A stretch of DNA of 64,000 bases from Nemania diffusa (lineage: Eukaryota; Ascomycota; Sordariomycetes; Xylariales; Xylariaceae), in assembly GCA_038501195.1 (NCBI GenBank), contig JBBPUQ010000001.1:6696001-6760000 (forward strand), read 5' to 3'. A program made the position numbers and the translations under genes. The notes under the pieces are model-generated. The model searched no databases. It was not told where the DNA came from and was given only the letters and a program-made list of their open reading frames with translations. Shown here one piece after another: positions 1-12,970 of the stretch; position 1 is the stretch's first letter, and each line of letters begins with the position of its first letter.

Positions 1-988
1 TATATAATATTTTTTAATAAATAAATTTGTTATATTTTTATTATTAATTTATTATTAATATATAATATATTATAAAGTTTTATTAAATAAAAATAAATAG
101 TTTAATTGTTTTATAATAAATTAAAAAATAACATTTTAATTTAAATTTATAGTTTATTTTTAATTTGTTTTTTTTTAAATAAAAATTAAAATAATTAAAG
201 TAAAAAATTGTTAAATTTAATAATATAATAAAAAAAATTTAAAAAATATTAAAAGCTTTAATTTAAATTTAATATTTATATAAAAATATTTTTTTTTTAA
301 AAAATTTTTTAAAATATTAATTATAAACTTGTTTTTTTTTTGTTTTATAAAATCGAAATTTTTTAATATATTTTTTAATAATATATTATTATATTTGCTA
401 TTTTTTAAATAGTTTTTTATATTTTTGTTTAATTTAAAAATATTTTTATATATAATTTTTTTAATTAATATTTTATAAACTTTTAAAAAAACTTTAAAAA
501 GTTTATTTTTAAATTTGTTTAAATTTTTATTAAAAAATTTATTTTTATTAAAAGTTATATTTTTAATAACAATTATTTTATTTTTTTATAATAACTATAT
601 ATAATAAATATTAATAAATTAATAATTTATTAAATAATTTATTTAAATTTTTAAATTAAGTTTTTAATATTTATATTTTTTTTATTTAATTTATTAAGTT
701 ATAACAAATATTATATAATTAAAAGCTTTTAAATAAACAAATAATAAACTTTTTTTATAATTTATTATATTTTATAAATTATTAAAATAAAAATAAAACT
801 TTTTATAAAAAATTTATTAATAGTTAATTTATTTAAATATTTAATTATATAAATAAACTATTATATAAATTATTTTAATTTATAAAAATAAAAAAAACTT
901 ATAATTATTATATATAAAGTTTATTTTTAATTTAATAATAGTTTTTATTTTTTTAGCTTTATTGTTAAAATTTTAAATATATAATAAT
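1..988. other. RIP-mutated AT-rich DNA
   Basis: Almost pure A/T sequence with very few G or C bases and stop codons in every frame. No gene is supported. It lies outside the left LTR of the old retrotransposon, so it is probably another, unidentified repeat that RIP has erased. The telomere repeat TTAGGG is absent, so this is not a visible chromosome end. Confidence 0.8.
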
Positions 989-1259
989 TGTTAATTTAGC
1001 TTTATATAATTAATTATATATAGTAAAACTAAAGCAAAATATAATATTATAATTATATAATGCTATTGTTATTTTTATATTTAAAAAAAAATCTTTGTAT
1101 ATATAATATATATATATAAATTATATAAACTTGTTAGCAGTTTATTAGTGTTATATATAACAAAATATAGCTAATTATTTAATAAATAAATAATAAATTA
1201 TATAAAAAAAATTTAAATATATATTAACTGTAATTAATATTGCTATTTTAATAGTTACA
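989..1259 (-). repeat. Left LTR of the old retrotransposon (271 bp)
   Basis: Begins TG and ends CA. It aligns without a gap to 12700-12970, with differences mainly C/T and G/A transitions as expected from RIP. A long run around 1030-1110 is almost identical in the two copies. Confidence 0.8.
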
Positions 1260-2544
1260 AATTTTTTTTTTAGTTATAGTTTTTTTTATATATATATATT
1301 TTTTAATCTTTTTTTATATATGCTTTTATTTATATATATAATTTATTAATTAAAACTAGTGTTTTTAATGTTTAATTTAATACTTTTTTTATTAATATAT
1401 TAACTAAGTTATTTTTTCTGTTAATTTAATATATTTTAAAGATTTTTTTTTTTTTATACGATTTTTATAACAATATAATATTAATTATAAGTTGTTTTTT
1501 TTATATTATATTAAATTTAACTAAATAATTATATAATAACTTTAAATTAAAATATAAAATCGCTAAAACTTATAATATATTTAATATTTTTAAAATTTTT
1601 TAAAAAGTTATATAAAAAATAATTATATTATTAAATTTATTAATTATTTTATATAGTTTATTAGCTAATATATTTTTAGTTATTTATTTATATTTATTTA
1701 AATTTTAATAAATAATATTATTAAAAATTTCAAATTTTAAATCAGTATTATTTTTTATATAAGTTTTTATAGCTAATATAATTAAAAATTTAATTTATAA
1801 TATTATATCTATATTATTTATAAATAAACTATTTATAAAAATAAAAAGCTTTATATAATATAAATCGAAAAATATAAATATTAATTTATAGTTATAATTA
1901 TTAATTTATTATTTGATTTATTTATTTAAAATAATTATATTAGCTTTTTATAAGTTAATAATTTAAGCAGCAGTAAATAAATTATATAAAACTTTTAATT
2001 AGCAAATATTATTTATATATATATTTTAAATATATTAAAAAATATACTACTATATAAAATCTTTTATATAAAAGTTAATTTTTATTAATTATATAATTTG
2101 ACTTTTTTAAATTAATATAATATATTTATTTACAAATATAATTTAAATATTATTAAATTTAATCGGATTATTTTTGTTTAAAATTTATTTAAATTTAGTT
2201 TTAAATTTTGCTATATAAAACTTAGCTTTTTTTTTAGCTAAAAACTTCAAAATTGCAAAACTAAAAATATTATTTATTTATAGTTTAATAATATTAAATT
2301 TTTTAAAACTGCTATTAATAACTAATAAATAAAAGTTATATAAAAAAATAATTATTTTAAATTTTTAATAATAATATTTATAATATATTTTAAATTAATA
2401 TAAATTTAATTTAACTAGTTTATATAATAATTATATAATTTATAATATAATTTTTTTAAAATATTTATTTTTAAATTTAATAAATAAATATATATAGATT
2501 TTTTATATAAATTTATTAGTTAATTATATATATATTTATATAAT

Positions 2545-2549
2545 ATTTT
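2545..2549. repeat. Target-site duplication ATTTT (left)
   Basis: The five bases ATTTT directly before the TG of the younger element's left LTR are repeated directly after the CA of its right LTR at 8461-8465. A 5-base duplication is normal for LTR retrotransposon integrases. It marks the insertion point within the older element. Confidence 0.8.
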
Positions 2550-2857
2550 TGTTGGTAGAACTCTTTGTATGTATGTATACAAGAAGATTTGGAGTAATCC
2601 GTAGGGTTTGGGGTTTGTTTTTAGGTTTTAAGGTTTTGTATTAATTTGTATGTGTATTTTACAAAAGGAAGTATAACTAAAAAGGTCGTATGTAGGTTAT
2701 TTATATGTGTGTATGCGTAGGACCTGTGGGTTCTGTGGATTCCAGTAGGTCTTTGTATTTTTTATTTTTTTTGTTACTTAATAAAAGTTTTAGTTTAAGT
2801 TTTAGTTATATATACTTAATATATACATATAAGTTTTGTTAAATTATTAGTTTAATA
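2550..2857 (-). repeat. Left LTR of the young retrotransposon (308 bp)
   Basis: Starts TGTTGGTAGAAC and ends TTTAATA, where the terminal CA has become TA, the expected RIP change. It aligns base for base with 8153-8460. Its left two thirds retain a GC-richer patch (about 2560-2760), whereas its last 100 bases are strongly mutated. Confidence 0.9.
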
Positions 2858-4857
2858 CTAAAGATTTTTTTTTTTGTGCAGTAACTTCAGTTTTAATATT
2901 AACTAATTTTTTGTTATTTTTTTTACTGTTTAATCAATTTATATATGCTTTTACTTATATAACTAGTTTATTTGTATTAACTAGTTTTTTTAATATTTAA
3001 TTAAATGTTTTTTTTATATAAGTGTTTGCTAAGTTATTTTTGCTATTGATTTAACATATTTTTATAATTTTACAATTTTTGTACGCTTTTTAAAATAATA
3101 TAATATTGATTATAAGTTGCTTTTTTTATATAGTTTTTAGTTTAACTAAATATTTATACAAAGATTTGAAATTAATATATATAACTAGTAATACTGTTAG
3201 TAATTTTATTATACAAATAATTTTTTAAAAAGTTGTACTAAATATAATAGCACAGTCGAATTTATTAACTATGTTGTATAATTTACTTACTAGTATATTA
3301 TATATAACTTGTTTACATTTGATTGAATTTTAATAAACAATATTGCTTTTAATTATAAAAGTGTTTTTTGTACAGCTTTTGTTAGCTAGTATAATTATAA
3401 ATTTAATTTAAAAACTTAAATTTTTGTTGTTTGTAAATGTTTTGTTAATAAAAATAAAAATTTTCGTATAATTAAAATTTAAAAGTATATAATATAGTTT
3501 TTGCTATATGTTGTTAATTTGTTATTATATTTATATATTTAATACTTTTATGTTGTTTTTTAACAGCTTTTAAACTTATATAACAATCGATAAGTTATAT
3601 AATGTTTTTAATTAATATATTAATACAATATATGCGTTTTAAGCTTATTAAACAATATATTGCTAAAAATAATTTTTTGTACAAAAGTTAATAATATATA
3701 GTTGTTTAGTTTGTTTTTATTAAATAAAAAGGAAATTTTATTTGTTTATTTAAATTTTGCTTTTGTTAAATTCGATAAAATATTTAAATATTAATTTTGT
3801 TTTTAATTTTATATAAAATAGTAGCTTAGTTTTTTTTTTGTACAAAAACTTTTTAAATATAATACTAAAAGTATTGTTTGTTTAAAGTTTTATAATTGCA
3901 AATTTGTTAGGTTTTTTTTTAATATATAACAAATATAAGTTATATATAAACATTTTTATGCTTAATTTTTAGCAATAATGTTTATAATAAATTTTGTATT
4001 AATATAATTTTAATTTAGCTAATTTATATAATAGTTGTACAATTTAAAATATAATATTTATAAAGTATTTGTTTTTTAGTTTTTTTAGCAAGTAAACATA
4101 AATCTTTTAGTTTAATTTGTTATATAACTGTATATATGTTTGAAAAATATTTTGTAGTTTTGTATACATGCTATAGTTTTAAATTAGCAACAGTTTTAAA
4201 GCTATAATAAACTATTGACTTATATATTAAATTGTTAATACTTGTATAAAAATTTAAATTTTGTTGTTGTTTTTATAACTTTGTATAATTAATTTAAACT
4301 TTTTATATAGTTTAGTTATTTTGTTTTTAACTTTTTATATAAATTTAGTTTAAAAAATTTTTATTTAGTTATATTAGTTTAAATTATATTGTATAAACTA
4401 AAATATACTTTAAGTTGCTAATACGTTTATTTTAATTGTATTTAATTATTTAAAAAGTACATTAAATGTAATAATTATATTATTTTGTTTTAGTTGTACA
4501 GTTAAAACATAATTGTTAACTTTTTTCGGTATAAAGTATTAGTTACTAGTAAATATAAGTAACTTTTTTAGTCTACTTTTGTATTAAAGTTATAACTGTT
4601 TAACAGTTTAAAAAAAGTTATACAAAAAGTCATTTTTTTTGTATAATAAATTAGATATAACTTTTTGCTAGTAGTATAGTTTAATTTATATACAATAAAA
4701 TTTAGCTAGTTTATTTGTTATATTAACTATAATGTTATAATTTTTAATTATAAAAATTTTATATAGTTTTGTTTAACTTTTATGTTTTTTTTATATTATA
4801 ATTTTATTTTAAAAAAGTAAAAAAAATATTTTGTATAATAATACTAGTTCGTTTTTA

Positions 4858-5132
4858 GTTTGTATAGCTTAGTTAATATTAACTTTTATACAAATATTTT
4901 TTAATATTTTTATAGCTTTTTGTATAGCTTTTGCTTTTTAAATAATTTTTAACAAAAAGAATAAGTTATTATTAATTTTAAAATAAGCTTTAAAAACTAA
5001 TAAAATAAATATAAAACTATTTAGTTTAGCTATATTATTTAAAGCTTTTATAACTATTTGCAATACTATTTTTTCGTTTGTATAATAACTGATTTTTTTG
5101 TATAAAATATTAAACATATAACAAAATAGCAT
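4858..5132 (-). pseudogene. RIP-decayed copia-type polyprotein fragment (after the integrase core)
   Basis: A 64-codon minus-strand frame ends at 4938, and recognisable sequence continues past that stop. The fragment LLVFKAYFKI, and the charged stretch that follows beyond the stop, match the pattern I recall for fungal copia polyproteins (LLVFGAYPR followed by an Ala/Arg/Lys-rich helix). Where it differs (Gly to Lys or Ser, Pro to Leu or Phe, Asp to Asn, Thr to Ile), the changes are explicable by C-to-T and G-to-A mutation alone. A homologous but more degraded stretch lies at about 9250-9440 in the old element. This is a relic, not a functional gene. Confidence 0.55.
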
Positions 5133-8100
5133 ATATACTTATTTAACTTTTTTAATAGTTTAGTATGTTTTAATAAGCATTTTTTTATACGAAGTTTTAA
5201 CTAGTTATATATTATTACGAAATTTTTTAAATAAAAAATTCGTATTAAAATTATATACAATATAATTAAGCAGCTTTTAATATATCAAAATTTAATATTA
5301 ACATAGTATGTTTTAAATATTATATATATTTAAAAACTTTAAAAATTTAACTATTTAAAACAAAATATTTGTATTAATTATATATAGAATTAGTTGTTTG
5401 TTAATTTATACAATATTAATAATAATTTTATAGTTAAAATTGTATTTGTTTTTTAGTAAAAACTTGAATTTTTTTAAAGTTTAGTTATACAATTAATAAT
5501 AGTAACAAAACTTTTTGATTTTTTAAAATACTAAAATATTAATATTATTATGTTTAATTTTTTGCAATAACTTTATAAATCTTTTTATACAAAAGTATTT
5601 AAATCAACAATATAATTTTTAAAGTTTTTATTTTATAAAATAACTTATAGCTTCTAATTAGTTAACATTAAAAAATAAATGTTTTTATTTTTATACAATT
5701 AGTACTGTTATATTATTTTGTTATATAATTATGTTTTATATATTGTTAAAATAAGCATATAGTTAATTTATATTCTACAACAACAGTAAAAATAAAATTA
5801 GTACATTTAAAATATAAAATTTAATTAGTTTAATCAATATTAAAATTGTTATAGTATTTATAGCTTTAAAACTTTTAATACTACTAAATTAAATTGCTAT
5901 ATTGTTTAAAGTTTAGTTTATTTATACAAAAAAGTTCTTTTATACAAAAGCTTTAGCTTAAGCTTTTTTAGTAGTTAAAACTTTAGTTGCACTAATATTT
6001 TATAAAATACTTTAGTACTTCGTACTATATTAACTGTTTAAGTAGAAATTGTTTAATATTAACGTTTAGTTTTAAGCATATATGTTTTTTTCTGTTATAT
6101 AATAAAAATATACTAAATTTATTAAAAATTAAACCGTTTCGTTTTTAGTTTCAAAATTTAAGTTGTTATTAGATTTATTATTATATAAAAAGTTTTTATT
6201 ATTTTTATAGTTTAATACAAATATATTATATTTTTTATACAATAGAGCTTTTTGTTTTAAAGTATTATATATAGCAAAATATTGCTTTTTTGCTTTCGAT
6301 TTTTTCTGTTAGCTGTAGTTAATAAACTAACAACTAAGCTTTTTGTAAATAAAGCACTTTTTGTTATTTTTATTATTTTTATTATATAATCGCTATAATT
6401 TTTAGCAAAAGTTTTTTTTAAAGCTATAATTATATAATCGTTTTAAATATTTAATATTATATTGTTTGTTAACAAAATAAATATTTGTTATATAATAGTA
6501 GTTTATTTTTTAATTGAAAAAAACTTGCAGCATTATTTACAAATTAAAAAATAAAGCTTTGTATATAAGTTTTTAACTAATTAAAGCAAGTTTAAACTTA
6601 AATATATTAAAGCATGTTTATACAACTGCTATATAAAGTAGTATTTTTTTATAATAGCTAAGTTTTAAAACATATTATATAAATTAAAACTTATTAATTA
6701 TAGTTTTTAATACTTTAAATATTGTTTTTATTAAATTGTTTTGTTTTATTTGTACAAAAGTAGTAATAATTTAATTAGTTTAATACTAACTATAGTTAAC
6801 TATTATATTAAAATAATTGTTAAATATTATATAAATTTCGTTTTATTTATATATTAAACTAATATAATTAAAATAATATTGTTTAATTTTTTTTTTTAAT
6901 ATAGAAAAAAATACTATATAATATTGTTTTTTAATAATTTTAAGTTAATAATACATTGAAATAAAAATTTGAACTTTATTATACAATATATTATACAGCT
7001 TACTGCTATAGTTTTAGTCAGATCGCTATATTTTAGTAAACATAATAAATTAAGCTATTTTAATTAAACTATTATAAATAATTTAAATAAAAAAAAGTTT
7101 ATACAACTGATTTTCGTATATAAATAAAAGTATAAAATATACAATAGAAATTTTAAAAATAAATATAAATTTTTAAGTTTTTATTTATATAAAAAAAATA
7201 AATACTTAATTATTTATACTAAATACTAAAATATGTACTAATATTATTAGTTTTAATATAACTAGTTATAATATTAAATAATCCGTTTATATAACTAAAA
7301 GTTTTAATATACTTACTAATATAAATGCTAAAGCTATTTATATAAACATATTGTTATTTAAATTTTTATTGTTTTTGTTTATATATTTTTTAATAATATA
7401 CAAAAGTTTGTTTTTAAACAATTTTTTATATATTTTAATATTTTTATTACTTTTAATAATAGCAATAAATTTTTTTTAAAATATATAATTAATATTTATT
7501 AATATTAGTTTTGTTTAATTGTTAAAGTTTATTATAAACATTTGTACAAACTATTTACTTTTAATTTTTAATTGTATATAGTTTTGCAAACATTTTGCAA
7601 AATATATTATTAATTGTAAAAGTTTAGCAAATTAGTTAAAATTAATAGTTATATTTTAATATTTAAAATTAGTTTGCTTTTTTTAAATTTTTATTTAAAT
7701 ACTGCTACTTTTAATTATATTTTTGTATATAAATTTATTTTTATTATATAAAGCTGTTAACTTGTTGTTTTAAGTTTGTTTAGCTGCTGTAGCTATAGCT
7801 GCTATAGTTGCTTTTGTTACAAGTATTAATATAATTGTAAAAAATAGTAAAATAAAAAAAATAAAGTAAATAAAGTAGTTAAAAAAATAAATATATAAAA
7901 TAGCTTATAGTTTTGTTAATTTTTATACAAAAATAACTAAACTATTGTATAAAACTAATTTTAACTTTGCAATAGTTAGGTTTTTTTTGTTCAATAGTTA
8001 ATTTGATACATTTTCGGTTAATTAATACAAATAGTAGTCCATTTTTTATACAAAAAAAAAAAAAATAAAGTATAAAAGCTACTTTTAACAGTAGCTAGTT

Positions 8101-8152
8101 TTTGCTTTTTTATTTTGTTAATCTGTAATTATATTTTGCAATTACTAATTAG

Positions 8153-8460
8153 TATTAGTAGAACTTTTTGTATATATATATACAAAAAGATTCGGAATAA
8201 TTTGTAAAGTTTAAGGTTTGTTTTTAAGTTCTAAAGTTTTGTATTAATTTGTATGTATATTTTACAAAAGGAAGTACAACTAGAAGGGTCGTACGTAGGT
8301 TATTTATATGTGTGTATGCGTGGGACCTGTAGGTCCTGTAGATCCCAGTAGGTCTCTGTATTTCTTATCTTTTCTATTATCTGATAAGGGTCCTAGTCCA
8401 GGTCCTGGTTGTACGCACCTAGTATGTATGTACAGGTCCTGTTAGGTTATTGGTTTAACA
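8153..8460 (-). repeat. Right LTR of the young retrotransposon (308 bp)
   Basis: Exactly as long as the left LTR. It begins TATTAGTAGAAC, the original TG having become TA, and ends TTGGTTTAACA. The last 190 bases (about 8270-8460) are nearly free of RIP changes and best show the ancestral LTR. Read on the minus strand the LTR opens TGTTAAACCAATAACC. Confidence 0.9.
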
Positions 8461-8465
8461 ATTTT
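8461..8465. repeat. Target-site duplication ATTTT (right)
   Basis: Pairs with 2545-2549. Sequence of the interrupted older element resumes directly after it. Confidence 0.8.
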
Positions 8466-11400
8466 ATAGTTTATATATTATATTATAATTTTAAATTAAA
8501 ATAAATTTAAAAGCTAAAATTAATTGCTGATTTATTTACTAAATTATTAGCAATTATATAAATATAATATTTTTTTTTAAATTATTATACTTTTATATAA
8601 TTAAGTAAAACTTTTTATATAATTAAATAGTTTTTTTTTTTAACTTTTTATATAAGTTTTAATTTAAAAGTTTAAATATTATAATATTTATTAGAATTAT
8701 ATTTTATAAATTTAAATACTTTTTGTATAAATAATTTATTGATTTTTATTATATTAAACTTTTTAAAAAAAAATTTAAATATATTAATAATATTATTTAT
8801 TTATAACTTAATAACTAGTTTATAGTTTACTTTTTTTTTTTAGCTAAAAAATGTAAAATTTAATTATATAAAAAAAGTTAAAAACTATATTAATTTTTTA
8901 AATCGGCTTTTTTTCTTTTATATAATATTTACTAAAATAAATAATATATTATTTTTGTTATTTTGTTATTTGTTTTTTATTATATAATTATAAAGCTTAA
9001 TTTATATATATCGAAATTTTATAAGTTTATTAATTATATTAATAATAATATCAGATTTTTTAATAGTTTATATTTTATATAGTTTATTTTAGCTTTATTT
9101 TTTTTATTATATAAATATTTTATTTTTTAATAATAATATAAATATTTTATATAAAATAAAGCTATTTTGCTAATTAATTATATAATTAACTTTAATTTTA
9201 GTTTATTTTCTTTAAAATATTTTTATAGCTTTTTTAATAGTTTTTGTTTTTTATATAATATTAAAAAATAAAAATAAATTTTAATTAATTTATAAATAAA
9301 TATTAAAAATAAATAATATTAATATAAAGCTATTAAATTTTGCAATATTATTTAAAGCTTTTATTATTATTTGTAAAATTTTTTTATTTTTTATATAATA
9401 ATTTATTTTATTTTTTAAAATATTATATATATAATAAAAAAGTTTATATATTTGTTTAATTTTATTAATAGTTTAATAAGCTTTTATAAATATTTTTTAA
9501 TATATAACATTTATAATTTTAGTTTAATTTTGAAATTTTTCAAATAAAAAGTTTATATTTAAATTATATATAATATAATTTAAAAAGCTTTAATATATAT
9601 TGATTTAATATTTATAAAATACTTTTTATATATTTTTTATATTTATTATATAAAAAAATATTATAGCTTAAAATAATATTGCTATATTAATTATATATAA
9701 TATTTATTTATTATTTATTTATATAATATTAATTATTATTTTATAATTAAAGTTATAATTATTTTTAATTATAAATTTGAACTTTTTTAAAATTTAATTA
9801 TATAATTAACAATAATAACAAAATTTTTAGATTTTTTTTAAAATAAATTAATTAATATTATAGTTAGTTTAAATTAATATTTTATATAGTTTTTTTATAT
9901 AAAAATATTTTAATCGATAATATAACTAATATAATTTAGTTTTAATAAAATATATATTAACTTTATATAAATTAATATTAAAAAATAAATATTTTTATTT
10001 ATAAACAATAAAAATTATATTTTTATTTTTTTATATAGTAATATTTTTAATATTATTAAAATATATATTTATTTTATTAGTATTTTTTAATAAAAATAAA
10101 AATAAAGTCGAAATATTTAAAATATAATATATAATAATATTTAATATATTTTTTATTTATATAATATTTATAAATATAATAATATTATTTGTATTAAATT
10201 TAATATATATATTTTTAAAGCTTTAATTTATCTTTATATAAAAGTTTAATTTTAAATAAACTTTTAATTATATTTTTTTTATTATAAAATAATTAAAAGC
10301 TTTTATATTTTATAATTTTTTTTAATATTTTATATAATATTAAAAGTTAAAAATAAACTAATTAACTAATATAATTTTATTATATAATTAAATATTTTTG
10401 CTAATTATATAATAAAAATAAATATTATTTATTAAAAATTATATCGCTTTTTTAATAGATTTAATATTATTGTTAGATTTTTTTTTGTTTAAATTTAAAT
10501 AATTTTCAGTTATTATCAAATATTAAAAAAACTTATTTAAAATAAATAATTTATTATAAATTATTTTATATAAATTAAAATATTAATTTTTAGTATAAAA
10601 ATATTTTTATAAAATATAATTAATAAATTAATAATTTTTTTTATTATATATAAAATATTTTTTTTTTATATAATTATTTTAGTTATATTTAATTTATAAA
10701 CTTTTTTAATATTTATTAAATTTTTAGTTTTTTATATAATTAAAATTGTACTTTTTATTTATTAAATAAATATTTTATAAAATAACTGTTTAATTATTAT
10801 TTAAAATATAAAAATATATATAAAAGTTTATAAAAAATATTTTATAAGTTAGTTTTTAAAATATTAAAGCTATTACTAATTTAAATATTTTATAATATAT
10901 TTATATAATAGTTATATTTAATTAAATTTTATTTTAATAATTAATATTTAAAGCTTATTAAATTTTTAATAGTTTATTAATTATTAGTTTTAATATTTTA
11001 TATAAAGCTTTTTTAAAGTTTTTTTATTTTATTTATATAAAAATAATAATAATTTAATTAGTTTAATATTAACTATAGTTTATATTTATATTAAAATATA
11101 TATTTATTATATAATATATTTTATATTAAGTTTTATTTAATTTAATATTATATATAAAAAAGTTTTTTATATAACTTTTTAAAATATAAAAAAATATTAT
11201 ATAATATTAATTATTTAAAATATTTAATTATTTATAAATATTAATAAATAATTTAGCTTTATTATATAAAAAGTTATATAATTTATTAAAATAATTATAT
11301 TTTTTTTTTTAAGTTTTTTAAAATATTATATATTTTTTTAATAAAATAATTTTGTTTTATATAATTTTTATAAATAATAAGTTTAAATAAATATTTAAAA

Positions 11401-12699
11401 ATATTAAATTTAAAGTTATATAATAATTTAAATATAAAATAAAAATAATTAACAAAATATAATAAATAAAATATTTATAAATAAATAAAAAGTTAAATTA
11501 ATAATTTATTTAAAAAATTAATAACTTATATAGTTTATATAGCTATTTTTTAATAATAAATTATATAATTAGTTATAAAATTTAAAAATAAATATTTTAT
11601 AAAGTTTTTTTTATTTATATAATTTTTAATTAAATTAAAAATTATTTAATAAAAAGTATTAAATAAATAATAAAAAAAATAATCGCTATTTTAAAAATAT
11701 ATATTATTAATATTTTAGTTTTTATAAAAAATAATTATATAAAAATTTTAAATTATATTTATAAAATTAACAATTTTTTTAAATATTTAAATTGTTATAA
11801 AATATAATAACTTTATAAAATTTTAGCAAATTATACTATTTTATTTTTATTTATATAATTTTTTAATATTATAAAAATAATTTCTTTTATTTTTAAAATA
11901 TTAATTAAATTATAATATAATATATAATTAATTTAATTAAACTAATATTATATTTAACTTTTAAAATTTTTTTTATATATTTTTAAAAAATTTTAATTAA
12001 TATATTTCAAATGTTTATATTTTATTATTTAATATATAAAATAAATAAAAAAATGTTTTTTTATAGCAATAAAAATATCGATAGATTTATTTTAATATTT
12101 TTTAATAATATATTTTTGTATAATTATAATATTAATATTAAAATATTTAACAAATTTATTATATAAAAAGTTATATATAAAAGTAGCTTTTTATTTAATT
12201 TTTTATTAAAACTATTAAAATATTATTATATTTAAAAATTATTGTTTTATTTTATATATATAATCAAATTATTTAAATAAAAAATATAAACTATTTATTT
12301 ATTTTTATATATATATTTTTTATTAAATAAAAAAAAGTATATTTATATAATTAAATATAAATAATAGAAATTTTTTAAATAGCAATATTATTTACTATTA
12401 CTTTTTTTATATAAAAACATTTTTTGTTAAATTAAAAAAAATATATTTATATAATAAAAAACTTGATTTTTTTTTATATATAATAATATATATATTTTTT
12501 ATTAAATAAAAAAAAATATATATATATAAAAATAAACTTAAAATATAATATAAAAATAAATATTTTTTACTAAATTAAAAAAAGTATATTTATATAATTA
12601 AAATTCAAAAGTTATTTTAGTTAGCTTTTATTTTTAAATTTTATTAATTTATAATATATTGTTATTAAATAAAAAAAAGCTAATATAACTATTAATTAA

Positions 12700-12970
12700 T
12701 ATTGATTTAATTTTATATAATTAATTATATATAATAAAACTAAAGCAAAATATAATATTATAATTATATAATATTATTATTATTTTTATATTTAAAAAAA
12801 AATCTTTATATATATAATATATATATATAAGTTATATAAACTTGTTAATAGCTCGTTAATATTATATATAATAAAATATAGCTAATTATTTAATAAATAA
12901 ATAATAAATTATATAAAAAAAATCTAAATATATATTAATTATAATTAACACTGTTATTTTAACAATAATA
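12700..12970 (-). repeat. Right LTR of the old retrotransposon (271 bp)
   Basis: Direct repeat of 989-1259. The terminal dinucleotides have changed to TA at both ends (TG to TA, CA to TA), consistent with RIP. It marks the right edge of the old element. Confidence 0.8.

Larger units (their letters stand above)
2550..8460 (-). mobile_element. Young Ty1/copia-like LTR retrotransposon nested in the old one
   Basis: A complete 5911-base element has two 308-base LTRs, a 5295-base interior and a perfect ATTTT target duplication. It sits inside a related older copy. The interior is RIP-mutated but keeps more G and C than its surroundings. A minus-strand frame around 4938-5132 resembles the polyprotein segment after the integrase core in fungal copia elements, so transcription would run from 8460 towards 2550. 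In that orientation the A-rich tract next to 2858 is where a polypurine tract is expected. No primer-binding site could be matched to a tRNA. The copia assignment rests on remembered family conservation. The element cannot encode a working polyprotein. Confidence 0.8.
989..12970 (-). mobile_element. Old LTR retrotransposon, heavily RIP-mutated and interrupted
   Basis: Two direct repeats of exactly 271 bases (989-1259 and 12700-12970) bound this element. The internal part is split by a second element: 1260-2549 on the left and about 8466-12699 on the right, roughly 5.5 kb when joined. The left part lines up with the younger element's interior from about 2858 onward. The right part continues that alignment from about young-element position 4150, so the two are relatives, although their LTR sequences differ. 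The interior is far more AT-rich than the younger element. No frame survives. I saw no convincing 5-base target duplication (ATAAT on the left, AAATT on the right). The strand is inferred from alignment to the younger element. Confidence 0.75.
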
